Positions 31,704-41,060 of a stretch of 64,000 nt of DNA are shown here, piece after piece. The first letter of the stretch is position 1. Each line of letters begins with the position of its first letter. Source of the stretch: Acidobacteriota bacterium (GTDB lineage Bacteria > Acidobacteriota > Terriglobia > Terriglobales > Acidobacteriaceae); NCBI GenBank assembly GCA_021779935.1, contig JAJXZT010000040.1:186001-250000 (forward strand), given 5' to 3'. The position numbers were made by a program, and so were the translations under genes. Under the pieces are notes generated by a model. That model did no database searches and had not been told where the DNA came from. It was given only the letters and a program-made list of their open reading frames with translations.

Positions 31704-32906
31704 CTATTCGTATCGCAGAGAATCAGTGGGCTGGAGCTTCGAGGCGCGACTGGCAGGCAGGTATCCGAACGTAAGTCCGGTGGCGCAGGAAACGACGAAA
31801 GCCGCGAGAATCGACATCGGCGAGATCGGAATCTTCAATCCCAGTTCGGCAGGCAGCAGGGGCTGGATAATCAGTTTCAATCCAACGGCGATCAAGACAC
31901 CTACAAACGCGCCCAGTCCGCTGATGATGAATGCCTCGATCAGGAACTGGTAAAGAATCTCATCGCGACGCGCGCCAACCGCCTTGCGCAAACCAATCTC
32001 CCGCGTGCGCTCCGTCACCGTGACCAGCATGATGTTCATGATGCCCACGCCGCTGATGATGAGCGCGATGCATCCGACCAGCAAAAGGACGGCGGTCAGC
32101 GCCATGGAGATTTTCCGGGCGGCATCGAGGATGGACGAAAGATTCTGTACGTTGTAGACGGCGCCGGTGCGATGGCGCGCCTGTAGCAATTTCCGCACTT
32201 GCGTGGTCACTTCCGGAACATTTTCCGCCGTATCCGCCTGCGCATAGAGCGTCTTGATGTAGTCGCGCCCGGTGTAGTACTTGATGAGCGGGAATGGAAT
32301 CAGGATGGATTCCGAAGTGATTTCCGACTGCCCGAAGGTCGCGACACGCTCGCGGAAAACCGCTATCACGGTGAACGTCAGTTCGCCGACCCGGAGCTGC
32401 TTGCCGATCATATTTTGATTCGGAAACTTGTTGGCGAGATCCTGGGTAATGAGGCACGCCTTGGCGGCGGTCTGCATATCCACGTCGTCAAAGAAGCGGC
32501 CGCGGAGGATCAGCAGATTGCGAATCTTCTGGAAGCCATCGGTCACGCCGATGAGGCTGACGGCGCGTTCCTGCCCGTTGACGACCATGTTGGTGGCCAT
32601 GTCGTGCGTGCCGGCGACCTCGACGACGTGAGGGATCTGCCGGATCGCATCCATGTCAGCCAGGGTGATTTCGTCGGAGAGCGAACGGGCGCTTTCGTTT
32701 CCGCCCATGTAGTAGGCGTAAACGATGTTCGAGCCGACGCCCTCGATCTGGGCGAGTACGTAGGTTTTTCCGATCAGCGCGATGGTGACGACCAAAACAA
32801 TGCAGGCACTGCCAATCACCACGCCCAGCATGGTGAGTGCGGCCTTAACCTTGTTGGCCCGGAGGGCGTCAATGGCGACGCCCCATGTCTCCTTGCTGAT
32901 CTTCAT
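31704..32906 (-). CDS. MacB/FtsX-type ABC transporter permease
   Basis: 400 residues. A first transmembrane helix at about 22-45 is followed by a large periplasmic MacB_PCD domain (about 50-265). Three more helices close the FtsX domain: LTAVLLLVGCIALIISGVGIMNIMLV, then the T-E-R-T-R-E-I-G-L-R-K-A-V-G-A signature, then FIISGLGAFVGVLIAVGL and ILAAFVVSCATGLTFGY. No ATPase domain is fused, and no separate MacB-like ATPase gene is present beside it. It converges on the TolC-like gene, so the two halves of the putative pump are on opposite strands. Confidence 0.9.
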   Translation of the reverse strand: MKISKETWGVAIDALRANKVKAALTMLGVVIGSACIVLVVTIALIGKTYVLAQIEGVGSNIVYAYYMGGNESARSLSDEITLADMDAIRQIPHVVEVAGTHDMATNMVVNGQERAVSLIGVTDGFQKIRNLLILRGRFFDDVDMQTAAKACLITQDLANKFPNQNMIGKQLRVGELTFTVIAVFRERVATFGQSEITSESILIPFPLIKYYTGRDYIKTLYAQADTAENVPEVTTQVRKLLQARHRTGAVYNVQNLSSILDAARKISMALTAVLLLVGCIALIISGVGIMNIMLVTVTERTREIGLRKAVGARRDEILYQFLIEAFIISGLGAFVGVLIAVGLKLIIQPLLPAELGLKIPISPMSILAAFVVSCATGLTFGYLPASRASKLQPTDSLRYE

Positions 32907-33077
32907 GGGCGATACCGGGAGCTCCAGTTAGAACTATAACAAAGGGGCCATATCACACGTTGGTGTGCCGTCCCGTAGACCGCTGCCACACGCCGCCCGC
33001 ATCCGATTCCATACCGTCCACTGGCATTTGCCTGCGGGTAGCCGGTATGCCGATGTTAATATAAAGCATTACGCATT

Positions 33078-34553
33078 ATGCCTTTAAAGACGCTGTTCCT
33101 GAATCCGCCCTCGTTCGAGAACTTTGATGGAGGCGCCAGTTCACGCTGGCCCGCCACCCGAGAAATCGAGTCGTATTGGTATCCCGTCTGGCTGGCCTAT
33201 CCGGCCGGCATGCTGGAGGGGTCTCGCCTCCTGGACGCACCGCCGCATCACGTGAGTGCGCAGGAGACAATTGAGATCGGAAAACAGTATGAGTTCCTCG
33301 TGCTGTTTACGAGTACACCGGGCTTCCCCGGCGACGTGAAACTGGCAGCGGCCATGAAGGACGCGAATCCGAATCTGAAGATCGCGTTCGTCGGCCCGCA
33401 CGTCACCACACTGCCCGAGCAGACACTCAACGATTGCCCGGCGATCGATTTCATCGTGCGGCGCGAATTCGACTACGCCGTGGTGGAATACGCCAACGGC
33501 AAGCCGCTGGAAGAAATTCTGGGCGCGTCGTACCGAAAGAACGGCAAGGTGGTACACAACCTGGACCGTCCGTCGGTTGCCGATCTGGACGCCATGCCGG
33601 ACGTGGTCGACGTCTACAAGCGCGATCTGGACGTGACGCGCTACAACGTACCGTTCCTGCTTCATCCCTATGTCGCGCTCTACACGACGCGCGGCTGCCC
33701 GGCGCAGTGCACCTTCTGCCTCTGGCCTCAGACTCTGAGCGGCCATCCGTGGCGCAAACGCTCCAGCGATGCCGTGGCGCACGAAATGATGAAGGCGAAG
33801 GAATTCTGGCCGAACGTGAAGGAATTCTTCTTCGATGACGACACGTTCAATATCCAGAAGGCGCGCACGATCGAGCTTTGCGAGAAGCTGAAGCCGCTGA
33901 AGCTGACATGGTCGTGCACGTCGCGCGTCACCACGGATTACGAAACCCTGAAGGCAATGAAGGAAGCAGGCTGCCGCCTGCTCATCGTCGGCTATGAATC
34001 GGGCGATCCGCAGATCCTGAAGAACATCAAGAAGGGCGCAACCGTGGAACGTGCGCGCCAGTTCAGTAAGGACTGCAAGAAGCTCGGGCTTGCCGTGCAC
34101 GGGGATTTCATCCTCGGACTTCCGGGGGAAACCAAGGAGACGATTCGCCGGACGATCGACTTCGCCAAGGAGATCAACGTCGAGACCATACAGGTCTCAG
34201 TGGCGCATGCCTACCCCGGAACCGAACTCTACGAATTCGCGGAGTCGAACGGGTTCATCATCAACACCAAGGAAATGGTGGATACAGGCGGTCACCAGGT
34301 CGCCCATATCGAGTATCCGGGACTTCCGGCAGACTACGTCATGGAGATGGTGCACAGGTTCTATGACGAGTATTACTTCCGCCCGAAAGTCTGGGTACCC
34401 ATCGTCTTCAAGGCGATGTGGAAAAGCGATGAGCGCAAACGACTCTACAAAGAAGCGAGAGACTTCCTCAAACTGCGCTCGGCCCGCAATCGCGCGGTGA
34501 AGGAAGCCCGCGCGAAACAGCAGGCCCGCGACGCGGAAACAGTGCGCGTCTGA
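33078..34553 (+). CDS. hpnJ: Hopanoid-associated B12-binding radical SAM protein HpnJ
   Basis: 491 residues. The opening (LFLNPPSFENFDGG, then SYWYPVWLAYPAGML) and the cluster motif TRGCPAQCTFCLW (Cys207, Cys211, Cys214 binding the 4Fe-4S that cleaves S-adenosylmethionine) match HpnJ. An N-terminal cobalamin-binding-like domain precedes the radical SAM barrel. HpnJ is linked to formation of the cyclitol ether head group of bacteriohopanetetrol. The usual upstream enzymes for that head group (HpnI, HpnK) are not in this window. It is separated by a terminator from the two half-size DMT genes and lies 2 kb from hpnE. Confidence 0.92.
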   Translation: MPLKTLFLNPPSFENFDGGASSRWPATREIESYWYPVWLAYPAGMLEGSRLLDAPPHHVSAQETIEIGKQYEFLVLFTSTPGFPGDVKLAAAMKDANPNLKIAFVGPHVTTLPEQTLNDCPAIDFIVRREFDYAVVEYANGKPLEEILGASYRKNGKVVHNLDRPSVADLDAMPDVVDVYKRDLDVTRYNVPFLLHPYVALYTTRGCPAQCTFCLWPQTLSGHPWRKRSSDAVAHEMMKAKEFWPNVKEFFFDDDTFNIQKARTIELCEKLKPLKLTWSCTSRVTTDYETLKAMKEAGCRLLIVGYESGDPQILKNIKKGATVERARQFSKDCKKLGLAVHGDFILGLPGETKETIRRTIDFAKEINVETIQVSVAHAYPGTELYEFAESNGFIINTKEMVDTGGHQVAHIEYPGLPADYVMEMVHRFYDEYYFRPKVWVPIVFKAMWKSDERKRLYKEARDFLKLRSARNRAVKEARAKQQARDAETVRV

Positions 34554-34569
34554 TTGACGCTACAATCTC

Positions 34570-34595
34570 AAGCCCGCTTTTCGGAGCGGGCTTTT
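34570..34595 (+). terminator. Rho-independent terminator after hpnJ
   Basis: A 9-bp perfect stem AAGCCCGCT/AGCGGGCTT with a 6-base loop, followed by TTGAATTT. It lies 17 bases beyond the hpnJ stop. Confidence 0.85.
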
Positions 34596-34664
34596 GAATT
34601 TATCCGGCCCGCAATTTACGATAGTGTTTTGCCCGATTCATAGCCACCGCCGATTTGAGGCATA

Positions 34665-35105
34665 GTGAACGTCCGTAAATATCTCGTCCTTCTTTCCATC
34701 GTGATCTTCGGGTCCTGCGGCGATGTGCTGCTCTCGCGCGGCATGCGCGACGTGGGAGAGATTCACTTCAATCAATTGCTTCATGTTTTTTCCGCGCTTG
34801 CGAATCCATGGATAGTGGCCGGAATTCTGTGCCTGTTCGTTTTCTTCGGGAGCTACCTCAGCGCGCTCTCCTGGGCCGACCTTACGTTCGTGCTTCCAGC
34901 AACCGCCATTGGATACGTGGTGCTGGCGCTTCTCTCCAAGGTCTTTCTGCATGAACACATCAGCATGACGCGGTGGGCAGGAATTCTGTTTATCACCGCG
35001 GGGGTGGGATTCGTTGCGGGTGGCCCGGAGCGGACCGAGCAACATCCACACGAGAAGGCCGCTGGTGAAACAGTGAGCATCGCGAGCCAGGAGAAAGAGG
35101 CATGA
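34665..35105 (+). CDS. Half-size DMT (EamA-like) membrane protein, first of a pair
   Basis: 146 residues, GTG start. Four transmembrane helices, with SIVIFGSCGDVLLSRGM at the first, and the EamA-type last helix RWAGILFITAGVGFVAG followed by a charged tail. Four-helix DMT proteins usually act as dimers, as in the small multidrug resistance and ArnE/ArnF flippase families. Its stop overlaps the start of a second half-size DMT gene by 4 bases, which strongly suggests an obligate heterodimer. Placement between hpnJ and the hpn operon invites a role in lipid or lipid-glycoside translocation, but that is inference. Confidence 0.75.
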   Translation: MNVRKYLVLLSIVIFGSCGDVLLSRGMRDVGEIHFNQLLHVFSALANPWIVAGILCLFVFFGSYLSALSWADLTFVLPATAIGYVVLALLSKVFLHEHISMTRWAGILFITAGVGFVAGGPERTEQHPHEKAAGETVSIASQEKEA

Positions 35106-35482
35106 AGACGTTGAACACCTGGTCGGCGATTCTTATGGTTGTGGTGGCCTCCACTGCCGGCGACGTGCTGCTGGCGAATGCGATGCAGAAAATCGGCGAC
35201 CTCGGACAATTGCGGCGATCGAAGGGAATTTTTGCTGTCGTGCGGCGCGTCCTGGGCAACGGAACGTTTCTGTTCGGCGTGTGCTTCATGGCGGCAGCGT
35301 TCTTCAGTCTGCTGGTAGGACTGTCGTGGGGAGACGTAAGCCTGGTAGCGCCTGCCTCGGCGTCGCTCACTTTTGTGACCAACGCGGTTGCCGCACGTTT
35401 CTTCCTGAAGGAAAACGTCGACCGGCGCCGGTGGATAGCTGCCATCTTTGTGGCAGCTGGTGTTGCACTGCTCGCACGATAG
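35102..35482 (+). CDS. Half-size DMT (EamA-like) membrane protein, second of a pair
   Basis: 126 residues with four predicted helices. The first helix AILMVVVASTAGDVLLANAMQKIG mirrors the partner's GDVLLSRGM element. The last helix WIAAIFVAAGVALLAR ends the protein. The ATG overlaps the partner's stop (ATGA), so both are translated together. By analogy with ArnE/ArnF and SMR pairs, the two would form an antiparallel heterodimeric transporter or flippase in the inner membrane. Substrate unknown. Confidence 0.75.
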   Translation: MKTLNTWSAILMVVVASTAGDVLLANAMQKIGDLGQLRRSKGIFAVVRRVLGNGTFLFGVCFMAAAFFSLLVGLSWGDVSLVAPASASLTFVTNAVAARFFLKENVDRRRWIAAIFVAAGVALLAR

Positions 35483-35599
35483 CCTCGCAGCAGTCCTGTC
35501 AGTTCCCTCCGCAAAATTCAGGATGGCGCGAGAAACCGTGCGCCCACGCGACTGGATGCCTCATCCAATAGGAAAATCCCTAGTCGGAAGAGGTCTCGC

Positions 35600-36565
35600 G
35601 TGAAAATCGCAAACAACCTTACTGAACTTATTGGACGCACTCCGCTTCTCCGCTTGAATCGCGTCACGGAAGGCTGCAAGGCCACCGTAGCCGTGAAGCT
35701 CGAAAGCTTCAATCCGTGCAACAGCGTCAAGGACCGGATTGCGGTGAGCATGATCGAGGAAGCCGAGAAGGCCGGAAAGATTCATCCGGGGCGCACCGTG
35801 CTGGTGGAACCAACCAGCGGAAACACAGGCATCGGGCTTGCATTTGTCGCGGCGGTGAAAGGCTACCGGCTCATCGTTACCATGTCAGATTCGATGAGCC
35901 TGGAGCGGCGCGTGCTGTTGCTGGCCTTCGGCGCGGAAGTGATCCTTACGCCGGCATCCGGCGGAATCAACGCCTCCATCGCCAAGGCGCAGGAGATCGT
36001 CAACAACACGCCCGGCGCGTACATGCTGCAACAGTTCGAGAATCCCGCGAATCCGAAGATTCATCGCGAAACGACCGGCCCGGAAATCTGGGAAGACACG
36101 GACGGAAAAGTCGATGTACTCGTCTCGGGCGTGGGCACCGGCGGGACGTTTACCGGCATATGTGAATACATCAAGCCGAAGAAGCCCAGCTTTCGTGCGG
36201 TTGCCGTGGAGCCCGCGAACAGCCCGGTTCTTTCCGGAGGCACGCACTCTCCGCACAAAATCCAGGGAATTGGCACGGGAATGATTCCGGCAAACATGAA
36301 CACCAAGTTCATCGACGAAATTGTGACGGTGACGGACGACGAAGCGCTGGAGATGGCACGGCGTCTGCCAAAAGAAGAAGGCCTGTTCGTTGGAATCTCT
36401 TCGGGCGCCGCGGTGCACGCCGCGATCAAGTTGGCAAAGAAGCCGGAGTATGAGGGCAAGCTCATCGTCGCCATCGTCCCCAGTTTTGGCGAGCGCTACC
36501 TGAGCACGATTCTTTTCCAGAATCTTTTCGAGCAGGCGAAGGCACTGCCGACGGTTCAAGTGTAG
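35600..36565 (+). CDS. cysK: Cysteine synthase A (O-acetylserine sulfhydrylase)
   Basis: 321 residues, GTG start. PLP-dependent beta-replacement of acetate in O-acetylserine by sulfide to give cysteine. The Schiff-base lysine Lys44 lies in [10 protein letters not shown]. The substrate loop is [12 protein letters not shown], and the phosphate-binding glycine loop is [11 protein letters not shown]. The C-terminal SGAAVHAA and length match CysK rather than cystathionine beta-synthase. It is plus-strand, 117 bases after the DMT pair, and converges on hpnE with a 19-base gap. Confidence 0.95.
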   Translation: MKIANNLTELIGRTPLLRLNRVTEGCKATVAVKLESFNPCNSVKDRIAVSMIEEAEKAGKIHPGRTVLVEPTSGNTGIGLAFVAAVKGYRLIVTMSDSMSLERRVLLLAFGAEVILTPASGGINASIAKAQEIVNNTPGAYMLQQFENPANPKIHRETTGPEIWEDTDGKVDVLVSGVGTGGTFTGICEYIKPKKPSFRAVAVEPANSPVLSGGTHSPHKIQGIGTGMIPANMNTKFIDEIVTVTDDEALEMARRLPKEEGLFVGISSGAAVHAAIKLAKKPEYEGKLIVAIVPSFGERYLSTILFQNLFEQAKALPTVQV

Positions 36566-36584
36566 CAATTGATTTTGGTCGGGC

Positions 36585-38030
36585 TTACTTGAAGAACTTC
36601 ATCAATCCGCGCGCCGGAAGGTCGGGCACCATGAACCGGCGCGCCTCTCCGGTTGCGTTCGCGACGGCCTCCGCGGTGGCGTAGCCCGCGCGCACAGCAC
36701 CTTCCATCGTGGCGGGCCAACCGGTGGCCGTCCAATCTCCGCTGAAGAATACGTGCGGCCACGGACTCTGCGGGCGCAAGCGATACTGGTCCGATCCAGG
36801 CGCGGGAGCAAACGTCGCGTGAACCTCCTTGACGACGGTTGCCTTCAGCAGCTTCGCCTCTTTTGCGACTGGAAAAAACTCGGCGAGTTCGCGCAACGCC
36901 AAGTCGATAATTTCTCCGCGCGATTTGTTGAGCAGTGTCTTTGACGAACTGACCACAAGTTCGAGATAACTGCCGGCGTTCTGATCGTCTTGTCCCGGGC
37001 GCGATTGAATCTTTGATTTCTGGAACATCCACTGAACCGTACGGTCGAGCAGCACGGCGTGTTCCAGTGGGGTAATTTCGCGATCGAACCAGAGGTGGAT
37101 GCCGGTAATCGGAACGGTCTTGAGGTGTTCCAGCCCTGCAACAATGTCTTCGGAAGCCTTGGTCTTTGGCAACAACGCTCCGAGCGCGTGAAACGGAACG
37201 GCAGGAATGACGAAATCGAAAGTCGACTCGCCGCCGGCAGTTGAGACGATTACCTCGTCGCCTTCCGTGCGGAACGACTCAACGGAAGTGCGCAACGACA
37301 CTTCCCCGCCGCGCGCCTCGATATATCCCCGGGCAGTGCCGTAAAGATCGGAGAGCGGAACAGTGGGCACGCCCATGCGTCCGGCTTCTGCTGATTTGAG
37401 GAATGCGTCGCGAAAAACCATGGCTCCGTAATAGACAGAAACCTGGTCGAGATCCTCATTGAGTGCGCTGACCAGCACCGGGCTCCAGAAGCGATCGATG
37501 GCACGCTGCGTCTGTCCGTGCTTCAACAACCACGATTGGAAATCGCTGCCATCGTCGGGAGGAGTGCGCTCCATCAGAGACAACATGGCGCGCGCGACAG
37601 CCAGCTTGTCGCTTGTAGCAAGCAATGGGAATTTCAGAAACGCCATAGAGGCGTGAAACGGCGCGGGAAGTCCCGAGGGTTCAAGGATTCCGCTGCGACC
37701 GCCGGGTTCGATGAACGTGAGACACTCGTACCACTTGATGCGGTCCTGCACGCCGAGGCGCCGGTAAAACTCGATGAGATTTGTGCAGCAACCGAGGAGA
37801 ATATGCTGGCAGTTGTCGACAACTTCACCCGTACCGGGATGCTCGTACGATGAGGCACGCCCGCCGAGATACGGCCGCCGCTCATAAAGCGTCACCGAGT
37901 AGCCGGCATCGGACAGCGCGCAACCTGCCGCAAGGCCGGCAAGGCCGCCGCCGATAATGGCTACGCGGACACGCGTGGAGACGGCGCCGGATGACGGCGC
38001 GCTACCGTTCTGTTTGAGCGTGGTGTTCAC
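36585..38030 (-). CDS. hpnE: Hydroxysqualene dehydroxylase HpnE
   Basis: 481 residues. FAD-binding dinucleotide motif IIGGGLAGLAAG at about 25-36, with the following LYERRPYLGGRASSYEH typical of squalene-associated FAD-dependent desaturases/amine oxidases. The C-terminal FSGDWTATGWPATMEGAVRAGY completes the FAD site. HpnE reduces hydroxysqualene to squalene, the last step of the HpnCDE route. The start overlaps the hpnD stop by 4 bases. It is the last gene of the hopanoid operon. Confidence 0.95.
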   Translation of the reverse strand: MNTTLKQNGSAPSSGAVSTRVRVAIIGGGLAGLAAGCALSDAGYSVTLYERRPYLGGRASSYEHPGTGEVVDNCQHILLGCCTNLIEFYRRLGVQDRIKWYECLTFIEPGGRSGILEPSGLPAPFHASMAFLKFPLLATSDKLAVARAMLSLMERTPPDDGSDFQSWLLKHGQTQRAIDRFWSPVLVSALNEDLDQVSVYYGAMVFRDAFLKSAEAGRMGVPTVPLSDLYGTARGYIEARGGEVSLRTSVESFRTEGDEVIVSTAGGESTFDFVIPAVPFHALGALLPKTKASEDIVAGLEHLKTVPITGIHLWFDREITPLEHAVLLDRTVQWMFQKSKIQSRPGQDDQNAGSYLELVVSSSKTLLNKSRGEIIDLALRELAEFFPVAKEAKLLKATVVKEVHATFAPAPGSDQYRLRPQSPWPHVFFSGDWTATGWPATMEGAVRAGYATAEAVANATGEARRFMVPDLPARGLMKFFK

Positions 38031-38941
38031 GTGAGGCGGCGGAAGAATCCTTTGCCAAGGATTTTCAACTTTTCCGGAACCGTCAGCCGGACGCGCTCCG
38101 TGTATACATCATATTCACGAGTCTCGATCTTCCCGAGAAGCCCGCGGTAAATCTCCACCAGCGTCCAGAGGGCCGGCTGGCTCTCGTCGTCGATCAGCGG
38201 AAGCAATTCGCCAGCCGCGACGTAGAACTCCTTTGCACGGCTCGCTTCCATCTCCAGAAGGGGGCGCAACCGCGCCATGTCAGCGCCGGATGCGAGCTCC
38301 GCAACGCTGACTCCAAAGCGATCAAGATCCTCCTGCGGGATGTAGACGCGGCCCATCTGCGCATCTTCCTTGACGTCGCGCAAGATGTTGGTGAGCTGGA
38401 AAGCAATGCCGACGTGCTCCGCAAGCTGCTCCGCCGCAGGGTCACGATAACCAAAGATGCGAATGCAGACCAGTCCCACGACCGACGCCACATGATAGCA
38501 ATAGTCGTAGAGCTCGCCAAAAGTCTGGTATGCGATCAGGGGGTGAGCGTCCGCCGTCTCGGGTCCGGCCTCCTGGATATCCATCCCCGTTCCCTGCACA
38601 AGCTGTTCGAGCAGTTCAAACGGAATGTGGTAACGCTCTTGCGAGTCGCGCAGCGCCATGAAGACGGGATCATCGGTGGGCGCTCCCTCGGAGACGCGAC
38701 GGTATCCTTCGATGAATTCGGTGAGTTTACGGCGACGCTCATGGACGCTCATTCCAGGATTGTCGGAGAGATCGTCGGCGTGACGCATGAAGGCATAGAC
38801 CGCCGACAGGGCGTTACGCTTGCGCCGCGGAAGCACCATGAAGCCGTAATAGAAATTTTTCGCGGATGAACGCGCGATGTGCCGGCAGACACCGTAGGCC
38901 GTGGTCAATTGCAACGGATGATGTTGGACGGCAGCGCTCAT
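38027..38941 (-). CDS. hpnD: Presqualene diphosphate synthase HpnD
   Basis: 304 residues, squalene/phytoene synthase family. The first Asp-rich motif MRHADDLSD (Asp56, Asp57, Asp60) and the second NILRDVKEDAQMGRVYIP (Asp189, Asp193) coordinate magnesium and diphosphate. HpnD condenses two farnesyl diphosphates to presqualene diphosphate. The distinctive LPRRKRNALSAVYAF N-terminal segment and position between hpnC and hpnE support HpnD rather than phytoene synthase. Both ends overlap neighbours by 4 bases. Confidence 0.95.
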   Translation of the reverse strand: MSAAVQHHPLQLTTAYGVCRHIARSSAKNFYYGFMVLPRRKRNALSAVYAFMRHADDLSDNPGMSVHERRRKLTEFIEGYRRVSEGAPTDDPVFMALRDSQERYHIPFELLEQLVQGTGMDIQEAGPETADAHPLIAYQTFGELYDYCYHVASVVGLVCIRIFGYRDPAAEQLAEHVGIAFQLTNILRDVKEDAQMGRVYIPQEDLDRFGVSVAELASGADMARLRPLLEMEASRAKEFYVAAGELLPLIDDESQPALWTLVEIYRGLLGKIETREYDVYTERVRLTVPEKLKILGKGFFRRLT

Positions 38942-39978
38942 TGCGACGATCCCGCTGTCATTTTTCCGGCAAGCGCCCGGAGCAGCAATCCTACCTTGCG
39001 TACCTTCGAGATGGAAGGCCGGCTTTTCAATACGTCGAATCCCTGTGCTTCAATCGCGTTGAGTATTTCCTGACCGCCACGGGTGAAAAGTTCAAGATCA
39101 AGCGCAAGTTGCTTGTCCACTTTTCCGATCAGCGGCACTCCCCGCTCAAACCACTGGTGTGCGCGCGCAACTTCAAAACGCATCATTTCGAGAAATGCCG
39201 GGGTCGTCCGCCGTTCGGCAATATCGCTCTCGCTGACACCGAAGCGACGAAGGTCTTCCAGCGGGAGGTAGATGCGTCCCTTACCGTAATCCACTGAAAC
39301 GTCCTGCCAGAAGTTTGCCAACTGAAGCGCCGTGCAAGTGAAGTCGGAGAGTTGCTGGCGCTCCGGGTCAGAGTATCCACCGAGGTAAAGCACGAGATGG
39401 CCGACGGGATTCGCCGAATTCCTGCAATATCCAAGCAGATCGTCGAACGTCTCATAGCGCTTCACGCCCTGATCCTGACGGAACGCAACAAGCAGGTCGG
39501 AGAACTCGTGTTGCGGAATTGCAAACCGGCGAATGGTTTCCGCCAATGCGACGAAAACGGGATGACTGGGCGCGGGAGCGCTCGCCGGATCAGCCAGCAA
39601 GGCGTATGTGCAGCGCAACTCTTCTTCCCAGCGATCCAGCAACCGGAGCGAGAGGCGCGTATCGCCGACCTCGTCGCCGAGATCGTCTGAAATACGGCAG
39701 TAGGCGTAAACGTTGTAGAAGTGCTGATGAAGGTGCTTCGGCAAAAACCAGGTGGCGACGGAAAAATTTTCGTAGTGGCTGCGGGCCAGGCGTTCGCAAT
39801 AACCTCGCGCTTCCTCAACAGTAGGAGCTACTTCGGGAATCCGATATGACTCTGGCAGCCGTGCCCAACCTTCCGCCAATGCGGCGGCATCGCCGGTCAC
39901 TTCCGGGGACACACGAGTGCGCGGGTCAGGATTGATGCGCGACTCCAGGGAGGAGCCATTGCTGGAGATGGACGCCAT
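38938..39978 (-). CDS. hpnC: Hydroxysqualene synthase HpnC
   Basis: 346 residues, squalene/phytoene synthase fold. The first Asp motif is YCRISDDLGDEVGD (Asp98, Asp99, Asp102). The second is LANFWQDVSVDYGKGRIYLP. HpnC converts presqualene diphosphate to hydroxysqualene. The about 45-residue N-terminal extension before LPESYRIPEVAPTVEEARGYC is low-complexity and may be untranslated in part, although the ATG at 39978 is the only nearby start. The stop overlaps the hpnD start by 4 bases. Confidence 0.95.
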   Translation of the reverse strand: MASISSNGSSLESRINPDPRTRVSPEVTGDAAALAEGWARLPESYRIPEVAPTVEEARGYCERLARSHYENFSVATWFLPKHLHQHFYNVYAYCRISDDLGDEVGDTRLSLRLLDRWEEELRCTYALLADPASAPAPSHPVFVALAETIRRFAIPQHEFSDLLVAFRQDQGVKRYETFDDLLGYCRNSANPVGHLVLYLGGYSDPERQQLSDFTCTALQLANFWQDVSVDYGKGRIYLPLEDLRRFGVSESDIAERRTTPAFLEMMRFEVARAHQWFERGVPLIGKVDKQLALDLELFTRGGQEILNAIEAQGFDVLKSRPSISKVRKVGLLLRALAGKMTAGSSQ

Positions 39979-40014
39979 GTATACCCGATCCGCGGCCCTT
40001 TAAAGACTCTCGAC

Positions 40015-41052
40015 TCAGTGGCCAGGGATGATGGCCGTCTTGATTTGTCCGTTGCGGTTGAGCATGTGACGCAACACCTGCTGCAAACGCGACAACGGGG
40101 CTTCGCCAGTGACGTAATCGCCGCCTTTGATCTTTCCCTCGGTGATCAGCGCGAACGCCTTCTTTACCGTGTCCGGGGTGTGATGGAAGGTCGCCTTGAG
40201 CGTGATCTCCGAATAGTGCAGCCGTTGCGTGTCGAGTTGAACCTTGGTTCCGCTGGCGCAGCCGCCAAAGAAATTCACGGTGCCACCCTTCCGAACCATT
40301 TCAATCGACTGCTCCCATGCCTCGGGACGGCCAACCGCTTCGATCACCACGTCCGGACCGCGTCGGTCGGGAGTGATCGCGCGAACCGCTTCCACGGGGT
40401 CATTGACCTTGGTGATTTGCACCACGTCATGCGCTCCGGCGCGCTTTGCGGCATCGACCTGGCTGTCGCGCTTGACCACCGCGAGCACGTTGCAACCGGT
40501 GAGCTTGGCAACCTGCATGAACATCAGCCCAATGGGACCGGCCCCGATCACCGCGACCGTATCGCCAATCTCCACGCCGGTTTCATGCAATCCGCGAAGC
40601 ACGCACGCCAGCGGTTCCACCAGCGCCGCCTCTTCATAGCTGACGTCGGTTGGAACGGCCAGCATGTTGAGATCGACAATGCGCTTGGGAACCCGGATGT
40701 ATTCAGCGTATGCGCCGTTGTTGAAGAGCAGGTCCTCGCACAGGTTCTCCTGGTGCTTGGAGCAATAGAAGCACTGCTGGCACGGCGCCGAGTTCAATGC
40801 CACTACGCGCTGTCCGCGCTTGAATCCCTTCACGTTCGGCCCGACTTCCTCAATGACACCGGCAAGTTCATGGCCGAATAACGCCGGGGGAACGATCATG
40901 CGCGCGTGGTATCCGCGCTGATAAACCTTGAGATCCGTGCCGCAAGTGAGGGCCACCTGCACTTTGACCAGAACTTCACCCTCACCTACCCGTGGTATCG
41001 GAACCCTCTCAATTTTCACGTCCTCTTTTCCATAGAGGACCGCAGCGGTCAT
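40015..41052 (-). CDS. Zinc-dependent medium-chain alcohol dehydrogenase (hopanoid operon, copy 2)
   Basis: 345 residues from ATG 41052, preceded by AACGGA; an in-frame start ten codons earlier would overlap the previous gene. Catalytic zinc ligands are seen as Cys in ALTCGTD and the His-Glu of FGHELAG. Structural zinc cysteines occur in CQQCFYCSKHQENLC. The Rossmann motif is AVIGAGPIGLMF. It belongs to the sorbitol/threonine dehydrogenase-like MDR group. It follows a second, related dehydrogenase by 8 bases within the hopanoid operon and precedes hpnC by 36 bases. It is a candidate for oxidoreduction of the hopanoid side chain. Confidence 0.88.
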   Translation of the reverse strand: MTAAVLYGKEDVKIERVPIPRVGEGEVLVKVQVALTCGTDLKVYQRGYHARMIVPPALFGHELAGVIEEVGPNVKGFKRGQRVVALNSAPCQQCFYCSKHQENLCEDLLFNNGAYAEYIRVPKRIVDLNMLAVPTDVSYEEAALVEPLACVLRGLHETGVEIGDTVAVIGAGPIGLMFMQVAKLTGCNVLAVVKRDSQVDAAKRAGAHDVVQITKVNDPVEAVRAITPDRRGPDVVIEAVGRPEAWEQSIEMVRKGGTVNFFGGCASGTKVQLDTQRLHYSEITLKATFHHTPDTVKKAFALITEGKIKGGDYVTGEAPLSRLQQVLRHMLNRNGQIKTAIIPGH

Positions 41053-41060
41053 CGTTCCGT

